Notes: generated by a model from the letters alone, not told the origin. 12,168 bases of DNA from Actinomycetota bacterium (GCA_020029625.1 JAIBJP010000038.1:1-12168), one strand, 5' to 3'; positions 1 to 6,853 are shown, counted from the first letter of the stretch. Made by a program: numbers and translations.

Positions 1-1118
1 GCGAGCTCCCCGGTCGGATACTGCGTGCAGATGGGGGCCGTCTGGCCCGAATAGCTCGGCGGCGGCAGGCAGCCGGACGGCGAGCGCGCCGGTCCGATGC
101 GACAGCTATACGAGCTCGCGGGCGTGAGCTCGAAGGGCGTCGAGACGCTCCCGTTCGTCGACGGGCTGCGAACGGTATTCGTGTCCCACACCGGGGTCGT
201 GCCGCTCTTCGCGCCGTTCGTCGAGCTGCAGTCGATCGACGGGCCCGGAGAGGCGTTCGTGTACCAGGTGTCCCAATCCACGGCGGGCGCTGCGATTTGG
301 GGGATCGAGCCCGCGGCCGTCGTCACGCCGATTGTCGAGCCATCGGGGAGCCTCGAGTAGACGTGATCCCAGTCGGAGCAGTTGGCGTGCCCGGTAGACG
401 GGCTCCACGCCTGGTTGGCGTATTGGCAGTACTGGCCGCCCGAGCCGCCGACGTACGTCTCGACGCGCGTGCTCATGCTCGTGGACGCGCCCACAGCGGC
501 ATTGGTGTTCAGATGGAGGGTGCCGAGGACGATCAGAGGCTGGGACGTGACCGACACGTTGTTGTTCAGGCAGAGGTTGCCGCTGACGTAGAGCCGGGAG
601 CCGCCGGAAACGTTGTTGTTCATGGTCTGATCGCAACCGCCCGGCGTGCCCGTCCGTGTCGAAAAGACGTAGTTCCAGGCAGGGTTGTTGAGCGGCTGGG
701 CAAGTGACGGCGTCACCGGCACCTGGGCCGAGAGCGTCCGCAGGACGTCCGAGGCGTTCTTCCCGGTCGGATTCTTGATCCTGCCCGTCGACGTGACCGC
801 CCACGTCTGCGTCGCCTGGTTCAGCGTCCCGGACCACGTGACCGTTCCGTCGGGATAGGTGCTGGTCGTCTGCGGCAGGAGGTCACCCTTCAGCGCGTTG
901 TTCTCGGGCCGCGACAAGATGGCCATCATCTCGTTGACCCCGGCTTCGGCAAGGTCGTAGGCGGCCGACTTGTCGTCGGAATACGCCGCCGTGCGGGCAT
1001 TCGTTGACGAGTAGTAGATCAGCGCCGTCCCCGTCATCGTGAGGACACCGAGCACGCCGATTGCCATGACCAGCGTGATGCCGTCTTGCCTTCGTAAAAG
1101 GCGCCGCAAAGAGCTCAT
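1..1118 (-). CDS. PilX-like pilus-associated protein with prepilin-type N-terminus (partial, C-terminus cut by window edge)
   Basis: The frame opens with ATG at 1116-1118 and stays open to base 1, giving 372 codons with no stop. The N-terminus has a short basic leader, then QDG followed by ITLVMAIGVLGVLTM. This resembles a type III prepilin cleavage site (Gly13/Ile14) and a hydrophobic helix of about residues 14-36. The Glu usually found at mature position 5 is Met here, as in many PilX/minor-pilin-like proteins. A helical stretch with DLAEAGVNEMM (about 55-66) matches the PilX N-terminal family pattern. Residues about 165-215 contain NNNV, NNNV and NTNA at 18-19 residue spacing inside alternating hydrophobic strands, suggesting short beta-solenoid rungs. 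The rest is Ser/Thr/Gly rich with several Cys, as expected for an exported protein. It lies 25 bases downstream of the minor prepilin gene. A weak ribosome site (GGGA) precedes the ATG. PilX-like is likely; the exact role is unknown. Confidence 0.8.
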   Translation of the reverse strand, partial: MSSLRRLLRRQDGITLVMAIGVLGVLTMTGTALIYYSSTNARTAAYSDDKSAAYDLAEAGVNEMMAILSRPENNALKGDLLPQTTSTYPDGTVTWSGTLNQATQTWAVTSTGRIKNPTGKNASDVLRTLSAQVPVTPSLAQPLNNPAWNYVFSTRTGTPGGCDQTMNNNVSGGSRLYVSGNLCLNNNVSVTSQPLIVLGTLHLNTNAAVGASTSMSTRVETYVGGSGGQYCQYANQAWSPSTGHANCSDWDHVYSRLPDGSTIGVTTAAGSIPQIAAPAVDWDTWYTNASPGPSIDCSSTNGAKSGTTPVWDTNTVRSPSTNGSVSTPFELTPASSYSCRIGPARSPSGCLPPPSYSGQTAPICTQYPTGEL

Positions 1119-1143
1119 GTGTTTTGTCCCGTGGTTGTTGACG

Positions 1144-1710
1144 CTATTGGCGCAGGGTGTTTCTCAAGACGATGTCGTCCACCAGGCGCCATTGCTTCCA
1201 TCCCTCGTTCGGGTACACGTTCACCGGGAAGTCGACGTGGAGCAGCCCGCGGCTCGAAGCGGAGGGCCCCGTGTACCTGAAGGGATCGTCCGTGGTGAGG
1301 TAATCCGCGACGGGCACGGTGACGGTCGACTGCGTCCTTCGAACCTTCCAGCGGTTCGTGCCGGCCGAGATCGTGTCGTAGACGACGCTGATGTTCTGCC
1401 CCTTGGCGCTCGGACACTGCGAGGGGAGAGAGACGGTGATCGAGGCGACGTTGCCATCCCCGTCCCCGTCGGCCCCCGGGACGATGGAGTCGGCGCAGTG
1501 GAGCTCACGCCGCATCCGATCGAGGGCGAGACGCGCCTCCTGCTGGGCCTGGAAGCGGCGGTTCATGTCCAGCTCGGCCTTGGCGCCCGAGCTGAAGAGC
1601 TGCGTGAGGGCCGTGACGATGAAGAGGAAGATCGACAGGACGACGATCAGCTCGACGAGCGTGTACCCGTCCCGGCCTCGCAGGCGCCGGGCGAACCGGC
1701 GGAGGCTCAC
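1144..1710 (-). CDS. Minor type IV prepilin / pseudopilin, PulJ/PilW-like
   Basis: This 188-residue protein starts at a GTG (1708-1710) that overlaps the stop of the upstream PASTA gene as GTGA, so translational coupling is likely; a GAGG lies 10 bases upstream. The N-terminus is a textbook type IV prepilin signal: basic leader, GRDG, then YTLVELIVVLSIFLF. Cleavage is predicted after Gly15, Glu is at mature position 5, and a hydrophobic helix follows to about residue 40. The polar continuation with QQEARLALDRMRREL is typical of PulJ/PilW-type minor pilins. The globular part has Cys72 and Cys99, which may form a disulfide, bracketing an Asp/Gly loop DGDGDGN that resembles a calcium-binding DxDxDG loop. 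It should be processed by prepilin peptidase and sit at the pilus tip or in a priming complex. Extending the frame upstream would overlap the PASTA gene by over 400 bases, so that start is rejected. Confidence 0.88.
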   Translation of the reverse strand: MSLRRFARRLRGRDGYTLVELIVVLSIFLFIVTALTQLFSSGAKAELDMNRRFQAQQEARLALDRMRRELHCADSIVPGADGDGDGNVASITVSLPSQCPSAKGQNISVVYDTISAGTNRWKVRRTQSTVTVPVADYLTTDDPFRYTGPSASSRGLLHVDFPVNVYPNEGWKQWRLVDDIVLRNTLRQ

Positions 1711-2570
1711 TTCGTGTTTGCCTCGACGTATGCGAGCGCGCGGCGCGCGACCACCTCGCTGCGCGCACCGAAGTCGAAGCGTCGCACGAGGCTCTGATCG
1801 ACCTTGATCAGGATGCGAAGGGCTTCGGCTCCGTCGTGCCAGCCGAACCGTGCTCCGGTGACGATCCACGCGTGCTGGTAGAGCCAGTAGTTGACGAGCT
1901 TGTTCGTCGGCTTGGACATGGCGTCCATGCTCCGCGCGAGCATCCGCGCGCGTGCGGGCAGCGTCAACTCGTCTGTGGGCTCTGTCGGTGCGCCGCGTAC
2001 CTCGAAGTCGGGCTCCCGGGTCTCGGCGGGCTCGGGAGCAGGCTGAGTTTCCGTGGTGGTCGAAGTGGTTGTGGTTGTTGCCGTCGTCGTCGGGCTGGTG
2101 CTCGTGGTCTCCTGCGGCTGCTCGTGCTCCGCGCGCCACTCGCTCAGAGAGAGGATGCGCGTGCCGGGGTAGGGAGCCTCGTTCTCAGGAAGACCCCGTT
2201 CGCCGTAGGCGGAGTTCTTGGAGAGGCGAAGAGTCACCGTCGGGGCGCCGTTGTCGACGACGCGAGCGCCGGCACGGGGGCTCTGGTAGGCGACGGAGTT
2301 GGCGGCGTAGCCCTGGACGGGGCCCTGGACGCGCCACGCAAGACCCGAGTCCTGGAGGATCCCCTTCGCGAATACGTATGCCTTGCCGCGCACGTCCGGG
2401 ACGGTGAGGAGCGTCGGTTTCGCAGCCTGCGAGGCGACGGTTTGCGTGGGAGTGGCCGCCTTCTTTTCGGCCGCGAGCGTGAACGTCGCCGCGCCCAGCA
2501 GCCAGATGACCGTGAGGGCGAGCAGGCGAGGAAGAAGCGCAGCAAAACGGGCCGCCATACCCGTTTCCAT
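1707..2570 (-). CDS. Secreted or membrane-anchored PASTA-domain protein with Thr-rich linker and uncharacterised C-terminal domain
   Basis: The protein has 287 residues from the ATG at 2568-2570, preceded by AAGG at a spacing of six bases. An upstream in-frame TTG (2592-2594) would add eight residues but has no well-spaced ribosome site. Residues 10-34 form a hydrophobic segment ending TLAAEKK, a likely signal peptide or N-terminal anchor. Residues about 55-118 form one PASTA domain: TVPDVRGK start, an AxxxLxxxGL-like helix, SPRAGARV, and NGAPTVTLRLS at the end. PASTA domains bind peptidoglycan or muropeptides in kinases and penicillin-binding proteins, but no kinase or transpeptidase domain is present here. 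A Thr/Ser-rich linker (about 155-176) leads to a C-terminal domain (about 200-287) with predicted helices that I do not recognise. Its place between a wall hydrolase and minor pilins suggests it tethers the pilus machinery to the wall; that role is inferred. Confidence 0.82.
   Translation of the reverse strand: METGMAARFAALLPRLLALTVIWLLGAATFTLAAEKKAATPTQTVASQAAKPTLLTVPDVRGKAYVFAKGILQDSGLAWRVQGPVQGYAANSVAYQSPRAGARVVDNGAPTVTLRLSKNSAYGERGLPENEAPYPGTRILSLSEWRAEHEQPQETTSTSPTTTATTTTTSTTTETQPAPEPAETREPDFEVRGAPTEPTDELTLPARARMLARSMDAMSKPTNKLVNYWLYQHAWIVTGARFGWHDGAEALRILIKVDQSLVRRFDFGARSEVVARRALAYVEANTK
2043..2108 (-). repeat. Low-complexity Thr/Ser-rich codon tract
   Basis: This stretch encodes residues about 155-176 of the PASTA protein. 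It is almost entirely Thr and Ser, using mainly ACG/ACC/ACA-type codons, so on the plus strand it reads as repeated gtNgt trinucleotides. Such linkers are typical of extended, often glycosylated wall-spanning segments. It is a slippage-prone tract within the gene rather than a separate element. Confidence 0.75.
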
Positions 2571-2598
2571 CGGCAACCTTGGCCGGAAAGTCAAGCCC

Positions 2599-4077
2599 CT
2601 AGCGGGTAAATGTGACGACGTTGCCGGAGAACGGGTCGCTGCCTTCGCCGATCACCGTGAAGACCTGACCACGCGGCTTCGCCCGGCGCTGCGGCGTCGG
2701 AGAGTCCTGCCAGCTGAAAGCCACACCTGCAAAGGACTCGAACCACGACTCCTCCTGCGGATAGGAGACAGCCGGAGCGAGCTGGAGGTGGAGATGTGGC
2801 CCGGTGGAGTGACCGGTCGACCCCACCAGTCCGACGGGCTGACCGGCGGCGAGCGCGGCGCCCGGGTGGACCGTCGGCTCGAGGTAGGAAAGGTGGCAGT
2901 ACGTGTACTCGGTGCCGGTCTCGAGCTGGATCGTTAGGCCGATCCCGCACTTCCCGCTCCCGTCGGCATACGTGGCCATGACGAAGGAATCGGCCAGCGC
3001 GTAGAGCGGCGAGCCTTCGGGGGCAGCGATATCGGCGGCCGGGTAGTCGTGGTGGCGGTGTCCGACGGAGACGACACTCGGCCCACCGCCGACGGGGAAC
3101 ACATAGCCCGCGATCGAGCCCGGAGCGCCGAGAGCGGCGGTGGCTGGATCGGCAACTGCGGCAGCGGCGAGCTGATCCTCGAGGTTGGTCACGGCTGCGA
3201 CGGCCGCGTCGAGCTCGGCCCGGCGCCGATCGATGTCTTCGGCCGTTTGCTTCCGGGCGCGCTCCAGCGCGGAGATCCGGCTCTCGAGCTCCTGGAAAGT
3301 GTCGGTGGAAATGCTGGGATCTCCCGCCCTCTCGGCAAGGATCAGCGCCTTGCGCTCGAGCCGCTCGGCCTTGTCTTCACCTGAAGGAATCAGGCGCTGC
3401 GCCCGCGTGATCTCCTTGCGGGCATCCGCGAGCTGCTCCTCCAACATCGCGAGCCGGTAGTCCACCGCGCCCAAGCCCAGTCCGGCGGCGAAGCCTGCGT
3501 CGCCGGAGTCGAGGTCGGCCGCGAGGCTCAGGATCTCATCGACGTACCACTGCGCATGGTTGTAGGCAAAGACGGCGCGCGAGATGTCGGTGTGGGCTCC
3601 CGCGGCGGCGAGGTAGCGCCCGGCGGAGTAGACGGCGTCCTCGGGATCCCAGGGATTGGCGACTCCGTCGCCGTCGGCGTCCGTGCCCCAGCGGTCCCAG
3701 GTGGAGGGCATGAATTGCATCCAGCCCACGGCCCCCGCCGAGCTCGGTCCCATGTTCTGGCCGAAGTTCGACTCCACCTTGTTGATGGCGCCGAGGACCT
3801 GCCACGGCACGCCGTAGGCGGCGCCGGCGCGCTGCCAGAGGTCGCGCAGCTCGTCGTAGGAGAGGACTGCGGGCTGCGCCGGAGGAGTCGAAAGGGCGAC
3901 CGGAAAAGCGACATCCCCGGGGCGGTTCGGCTGCTCGTAGCTCGGAAGCTTCTGCACGGCCTGCTGCTCCGCCTGCTCGGCGACGGGCGAGACAATCGTG
4001 AACGTGCGGGCGTCCGCCTGGGAGGCGGCCACGCAAACGACGGCCACGACCGCCAGGATGGCGCCGAAGCGCCTCAT
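2599..4077 (-). CDS. Secreted bifunctional peptidoglycan hydrolase: lytic transglycosylase (SLT) plus M23 metallopeptidase
   Basis: The 492-residue protein starts at an ATG overlapping the pilT stop as ATGA. Residues 1-23 are a signal peptide ending ADA. Residues about 73-180 are an SLT-type lytic transglycosylase domain: the likely catalytic Glu102 lies in KVESNFGQ, followed by GAVGWMQFMPSTW (115-127) and an Asp-rich loop DADGDG (133-138) that may bind calcium. The domain would cleave the MurNAc-GlcNAc bond. Residues about 205-305 are coiled coil. Residues about 325-440 are an M23/LytM-like peptidase domain with HHDYPAADIAAP (His343, Asp349), YCHLS (His395) and HLHLQL (His428, His430), so the zinc ligands look intact and it could cut peptide cross-links. 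The pairing suggests it opens both glycan and peptide bonds to let a pilus through the wall, as known for transglycosylases next to trans-envelope machines. Pilus coupling is inferred from operon position only. Confidence 0.9.
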   Translation of the reverse strand: MRRFGAILAVVAVVCVAASQADARTFTIVSPVAEQAEQQAVQKLPSYEQPNRPGDVAFPVALSTPPAQPAVLSYDELRDLWQRAGAAYGVPWQVLGAINKVESNFGQNMGPSSAGAVGWMQFMPSTWDRWGTDADGDGVANPWDPEDAVYSAGRYLAAAGAHTDISRAVFAYNHAQWYVDEILSLAADLDSGDAGFAAGLGLGAVDYRLAMLEEQLADARKEITRAQRLIPSGEDKAERLERKALILAERAGDPSISTDTFQELESRISALERARKQTAEDIDRRRAELDAAVAAVTNLEDQLAAAAVADPATAALGAPGSIAGYVFPVGGGPSVVSVGHRHHDYPAADIAAPEGSPLYALADSFVMATYADGSGKCGIGLTIQLETGTEYTYCHLSYLEPTVHPGAALAAGQPVGLVGSTGHSTGPHLHLQLAPAVSYPQEESWFESFAGVAFSWQDSPTPQRRAKPRGQVFTVIGEGSDPFSGNVVTFTR

Positions 4078-5255
4078 CGATCCGGCGACGCGAGCCGCAG
4101 ACGCACCTCGTTGCCCTCCTCAGGCTCTGTCGCTTCCCCCGATTGCGCAGGCTCGGCCTCGACGGCGGCCTTCTCGGCTGCGCTCTTTCGCCGGAGGGCG
4201 TGCTGCACGGCGATCTCGAAGTCGTGCCGGTTGCTGGCCGCGTTCCCGGCGGTCTCTTCGTCCACCAGCCCCTCGAGCACGAGCTGGACGAGGTGCTGCG
4301 AGAAGCTCTGCATCTTGTGGAAGTCGCCGTCCTCGATCGCCTCCGTGATCTCGTCGGAGCGACCCTCGCGGATGAGATCGGCGATCCGTGCCGTGTTGAC
4401 CATCACCTCGACGGCGGCCACGCGGCCGCCGCTGGTCTTCGGCAGGAGGCGCTGGCTCACCACGCCGCGGAGCACGCCCGCGAGCACCTGGCGCACCATG
4501 TCGTGCTTGCCGGGCGGGAAGAACTCGACGAGGCGGCCGATCGTCTCCGCCGCGTCGATTGTGTGCATCGTCGAGAGGACGAAGTGGCCGGACTCGGCCG
4601 CCCGGAGGGCGGCCTGGGCGGACTCCTCGTCACGGAGCTCGCCGAGCAGGATGACGTCTGGGTCCTGGCGCAGGACGCGACGAAGCCCTTCCGAGTACGA
4701 GTCGGTGTCGATGCCGACCTCGCGCTGATTGACGATGCAGCCCCAGTCGTCGTGGACGAACTCGATCGGGTCCTCGATCGTGACGATGTGGTGCTTCCGA
4801 CCGCGATTGATCGAGTTGATCATCGTCGCGAGCGTCGTCGACTTCCCCGAGCCGGTCGCGCCAGTCACGAGCACGAGCCCGCGATGCTCGTCAGCAAGCG
4901 CCTTCACGCCCTCCGGCAGGCCGAGCTTGTCGAAGCTCGGGATCTCTTTCGGGATGAAGCGGAAGGCGAACGAGATGGCTCCGCGCTGGCGGAATCCGTT
5001 GACGCGGAAGCGGCCGAGCCCCTCCGCCATGTAGGCGGTGTCGAGCTCCCCGTGCGTGAAGAAGGCCTCCCGCTTGGCAGGCGTCAGCTCAGTCACGAGG
5101 GCGACGATGGTCTCGAGGTCGCTGTCGCTCAGGAGCCGCTCCTCGAGGGGAACGAGCTCTCCGTCCACGCGCGCCATCGCCGGCGATGCGACCTTGAGGT
5201 GCATGTCGCTGCCGCCGAGCTCGATGACTCGTGCCAGTAGGCCGTCCAAATCCAT
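4074..5255 (-). CDS. pilT: Type IV pilus retraction ATPase, PilT family
   Basis: This 393-residue protein belongs to the PilT/GspE secretion ATPase superfamily, cytoplasmic hexamers that power pilus retraction. Residues 1-100 form the N-terminal domain with SDMHLKV near the start and GRFRVNGFRQRG. The core has Walker A GATGSGKS (132-139), an Asp box TIEDPIEFVH (about 159-168), Walker B VILLGELRD (201-209, Glu206 catalytic) and a His box LSTMHT (227-232). RQVLAGVLRGVVSQRLLPK follows. The length and single N-terminal domain favour PilT over the longer PilB extension ATPase. The last 35 residues are an acidic, Ala/Glu-rich tail beyond the usual end of PilT. It is the first gene of the visible operon, with about 125 bases to the tRNA upstream. 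The start has only a weak ribosome site, and I see no convincing promoter. No pilB or pilC is present in the window. Confidence 0.93.
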   Translation of the reverse strand: MDLDGLLARVIELGGSDMHLKVASPAMARVDGELVPLEERLLSDSDLETIVALVTELTPAKREAFFTHGELDTAYMAEGLGRFRVNGFRQRGAISFAFRFIPKEIPSFDKLGLPEGVKALADEHRGLVLVTGATGSGKSTTLATMINSINRGRKHHIVTIEDPIEFVHDDWGCIVNQREVGIDTDSYSEGLRRVLRQDPDVILLGELRDEESAQAALRAAESGHFVLSTMHTIDAAETIGRLVEFFPPGKHDMVRQVLAGVLRGVVSQRLLPKTSGGRVAAVEVMVNTARIADLIREGRSDEITEAIEDGDFHKMQSFSQHLVQLVLEGLVDEETAGNAASNRHDFEIAVQHALRRKSAAEKAAVEAEPAQSGEATEPEEGNEVRLRLASPDR

Positions 5256-5361
5256 AAGGCGCCATCTGGCCTATCGGCGGCCTGCTGGGGGCTCGCTACC
5301 CCTCAATGGGGGAAGGATCGGCGGTGCCGCTCCGAGCCAGGGAGCCCTTCGGCCGGCTCGC

Positions 5362-5367
5362 TACAAT
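5362..5367 (+). promoter_or_regulatory. Probable -10 box of the tRNA-Tyr promoter
   Basis: TACAAT is a near-consensus -10 hexamer. It would place transcription initiation about six bases upstream of the mature tRNA 5' end at 5380, a common arrangement for single tRNA genes. No good -35 hexamer is seen 16-18 bases upstream, so the call rests on the -10 box and its position. Confidence 0.45.
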
Positions 5368-5379
5368 GCGCGGGCTCGC

Positions 5380-5461
5380 GGGGGAGTTCCCGAGTGGCCA
5401 AAGGGGACGGGCTGTAAACCCGTTGGCTCAGCCTTCAGAGGTTCGAATCCTCTCTCCCCCA
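5380..5461 (+). tRNA. tRNA-Tyr (anticodon GTA)
   Basis: The 82-base cloverleaf is complete. The acceptor stem is GGGGGAG (5380-5386) with CTCCCCC (5454-5460) and discriminator A at 5461. The D arm contains CCC/GGG and GAGTGG. The anticodon stem is ACGGG/CCCGT (5407-5411 and 5419-5423) around loop CTGTAAA, giving GTA at 5414-5416. A long class II variable arm with GGC/GCC follows, then the T stem AGAGG/CCTCT around TTCGAAT. The long variable arm with a GTA anticodon is diagnostic of bacterial tRNA-Tyr, as opposed to Ser or Leu. The CCA end is not encoded, so it must be added after transcription. It converges with the CDF exporter gene, which ends 11 bases downstream on the other strand. Confidence 0.97.
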
Positions 5462-5472
5462 TGACCCCGCCC

Positions 5473-6825
5473 CTAGGGCTCCGTGTGGACGACGACCTCC
5501 GCGATGCTCGGCTGCGCGCGGCGGATTCTCTCCTCGACCTCGCTCGCTCGCGCATGCGCCTCGGCCAGCGGACGCTCCGGCTCCATGCCCACCGTTAGGA
5601 ACGCGACCAGGCCGACCTCGGTGTTCAACAGCCGCAGCTCGCGCGGCTCCTCGCCGGTGACCGAGCGGACGATCTCCCGAATCTCCTCAGCGGCTCTGGA
5701 GCTGTCGCCCTGGGCGAGAGGGCGGCCGGCGGCCGGCTCCTTCAACGGCTCGAGGTGGGTCTGGACGGCGTCCACCTCGGGAAGAGACGCGAGGATCTCG
5801 TGCTCGACAGTGGAAGCGACCTCATGCGCCTGCTCCAGGGAGAGCTCGCCCGGCAGCTTCAGATGGAGCGAGACCTCGATGCGGTCTCCTACCTCGAGGA
5901 TGACGATGTTGTGCACCTCCTGCACGCGCGGGTCTCGAACGGCCGCCGCGTACGCGCGCTCCCGTAGGGCTTCCGCCTCTTGGGGCTCGACGTGGACGAC
6001 CACGTCCGCGCCGGGCACAACGCGCTCGACAGCCTCCTCGATGGCGTCCGCGACAGCGTGGCCTTGCTCCACCGCGGCCGCCGAGGGAACGGCCACGACG
6101 ACATCGGCGAAATGACGGCCCGCCGCGCGGCGCATGCGCAGCCGGCGGAGCTGGACGCGAGGACCAAGCTCCTCGATCGCAGCCTGAGCGGCATCTCTCT
6201 CGCGGGCGGGAACGCGATCCATCAGGACGTCGACGTTCGTCTTCATCAGGCGGCTCGCGGCTGCGAGGACGAGGACGCTGACGAAGAGGGCCGCCACCGC
6301 ATCGCCCTGCGGATGGCCCGCGCGGACCACGAGCAATCCCACGAGCACGGCCGTCGAGCCCGCGAAGTCGCTCACGAAGTGCAAGGCGCTCGCCGCGAAC
6401 GCCGCGCTGGCGTACCGGCGCGCCGCGCGCGCCGACACGGACGCGCGGCTGACGTCGACGGCTATGACGATCCCGATTACCGACAAAGCGATCCAGTCGA
6501 CGGTGACGTGGCCGCCTCCCTCGACCAGCCGCACGATCGCGCCCCCGGCGATGGCGAGCGAGATCAGGACGAGCAGCGCGGCCTCCGCGAGCGCTCCAAG
6601 GTGCTCCGCCTTGCCGTGCCCGTAGGGATGGCCCGGGTCGGCCGGGCGACCTGCGACGCCGACGGCGAAGAACGTGAGGAGCGCGGCCACCAGGTCCGTG
6701 CCTGAGTGGGCTGCCTCGGAGAGGAGGCCGAGGCTGCCGGCGTGGATCCCGGCCGCCACCTTGAGGCCGATGAGGGCCAGGGCCGCGAAGACCGAGACGA
6801 GAGCGGTGCGCCGCTGCGGCGACAT
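5473..6825 (-). CDS. Cation diffusion facilitator (probable Zn2+/H+ antiporter) with three tandem cytoplasmic domains
   Basis: The protein has 450 residues against about 300 for a usual CDF exporter. Residues about 8-195 hold the six-helix membrane domain. The transport-site motifs are HSGTD in TM2 (His40, Asp44) and HFVSD in TM5 (His149, Asp153); an HD-HD set is known to favour zinc. HPYGHGKAEHLGA (66-78) is the family loop signature. The first cytoplasmic ZT-dimer-like domain (about 204-281) is followed by two more copies (about 282-360 and 378-450). Each has a QxxH-like helix (His256, His334, His424) and ends VxxHxEP (275-281, 354-360, 444-450). Only copy 1 also has the RHxxD-type His238, so a full cytoplasmic metal site is likely only there. 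It should export zinc or a similar divalent cation across the plasma membrane. The start is ATG with a weak ribosome site. A divergent zinc-ribbon gene begins 40 bases away. Confidence 0.92.
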   Translation of the reverse strand: MSPQRRTALVSVFAALALIGLKVAAGIHAGSLGLLSEAAHSGTDLVAALLTFFAVGVAGRPADPGHPYGHGKAEHLGALAEAALLVLISLAIAGGAIVRLVEGGGHVTVDWIALSVIGIVIAVDVSRASVSARAARRYASAAFAASALHFVSDFAGSTAVLVGLLVVRAGHPQGDAVAALFVSVLVLAAASRLMKTNVDVLMDRVPARERDAAQAAIEELGPRVQLRRLRMRRAAGRHFADVVVAVPSAAAVEQGHAVADAIEEAVERVVPGADVVVHVEPQEAEALRERAYAAAVRDPRVQEVHNIVILEVGDRIEVSLHLKLPGELSLEQAHEVASTVEHEILASLPEVDAVQTHLEPLKEPAAGRPLAQGDSSRAAEEIREIVRSVTGEEPRELRLLNTEVGLVAFLTVGMEPERPLAEAHARASEVEERIRRAQPSIAEVVVHTEP

Positions 6826-6853
6826 GCGACACAGTGTGCACCGCGAGCGTGGC

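Noticed and set aside
2043..2108. Tandem repeat or CRISPR-like array suggested by repeated gtNgt triplets
   Set aside because: It is the codon pattern of a Thr/Ser-rich linker inside an intact gene, with no spacer-repeat structure.
1144..2139. Longer version of the minor prepilin starting at 2139
   Set aside because: It would overlap the PASTA gene by over 400 bases and bury the prepilin leader, which must be near the N-terminus. The GTG at 1710 gives a normal leader and a GTGA junction.
4143..5240. Long plus-strand open frame of 365 codons opposite pilT
   Set aside because: It mirrors pilT in a high-GC genome where antisense frames stay open by codon bias. The translation is Arg/Asp/Leu-rich with no recognisable domain, while pilT on the minus strand has all ATPase motifs.
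5380..5461. tRNA-Ser or tRNA-Leu, suggested by the long variable arm
   Set aside because: The anticodon loop CTGTAAA reads GTA, and the arm structure fits bacterial tRNA-Tyr.
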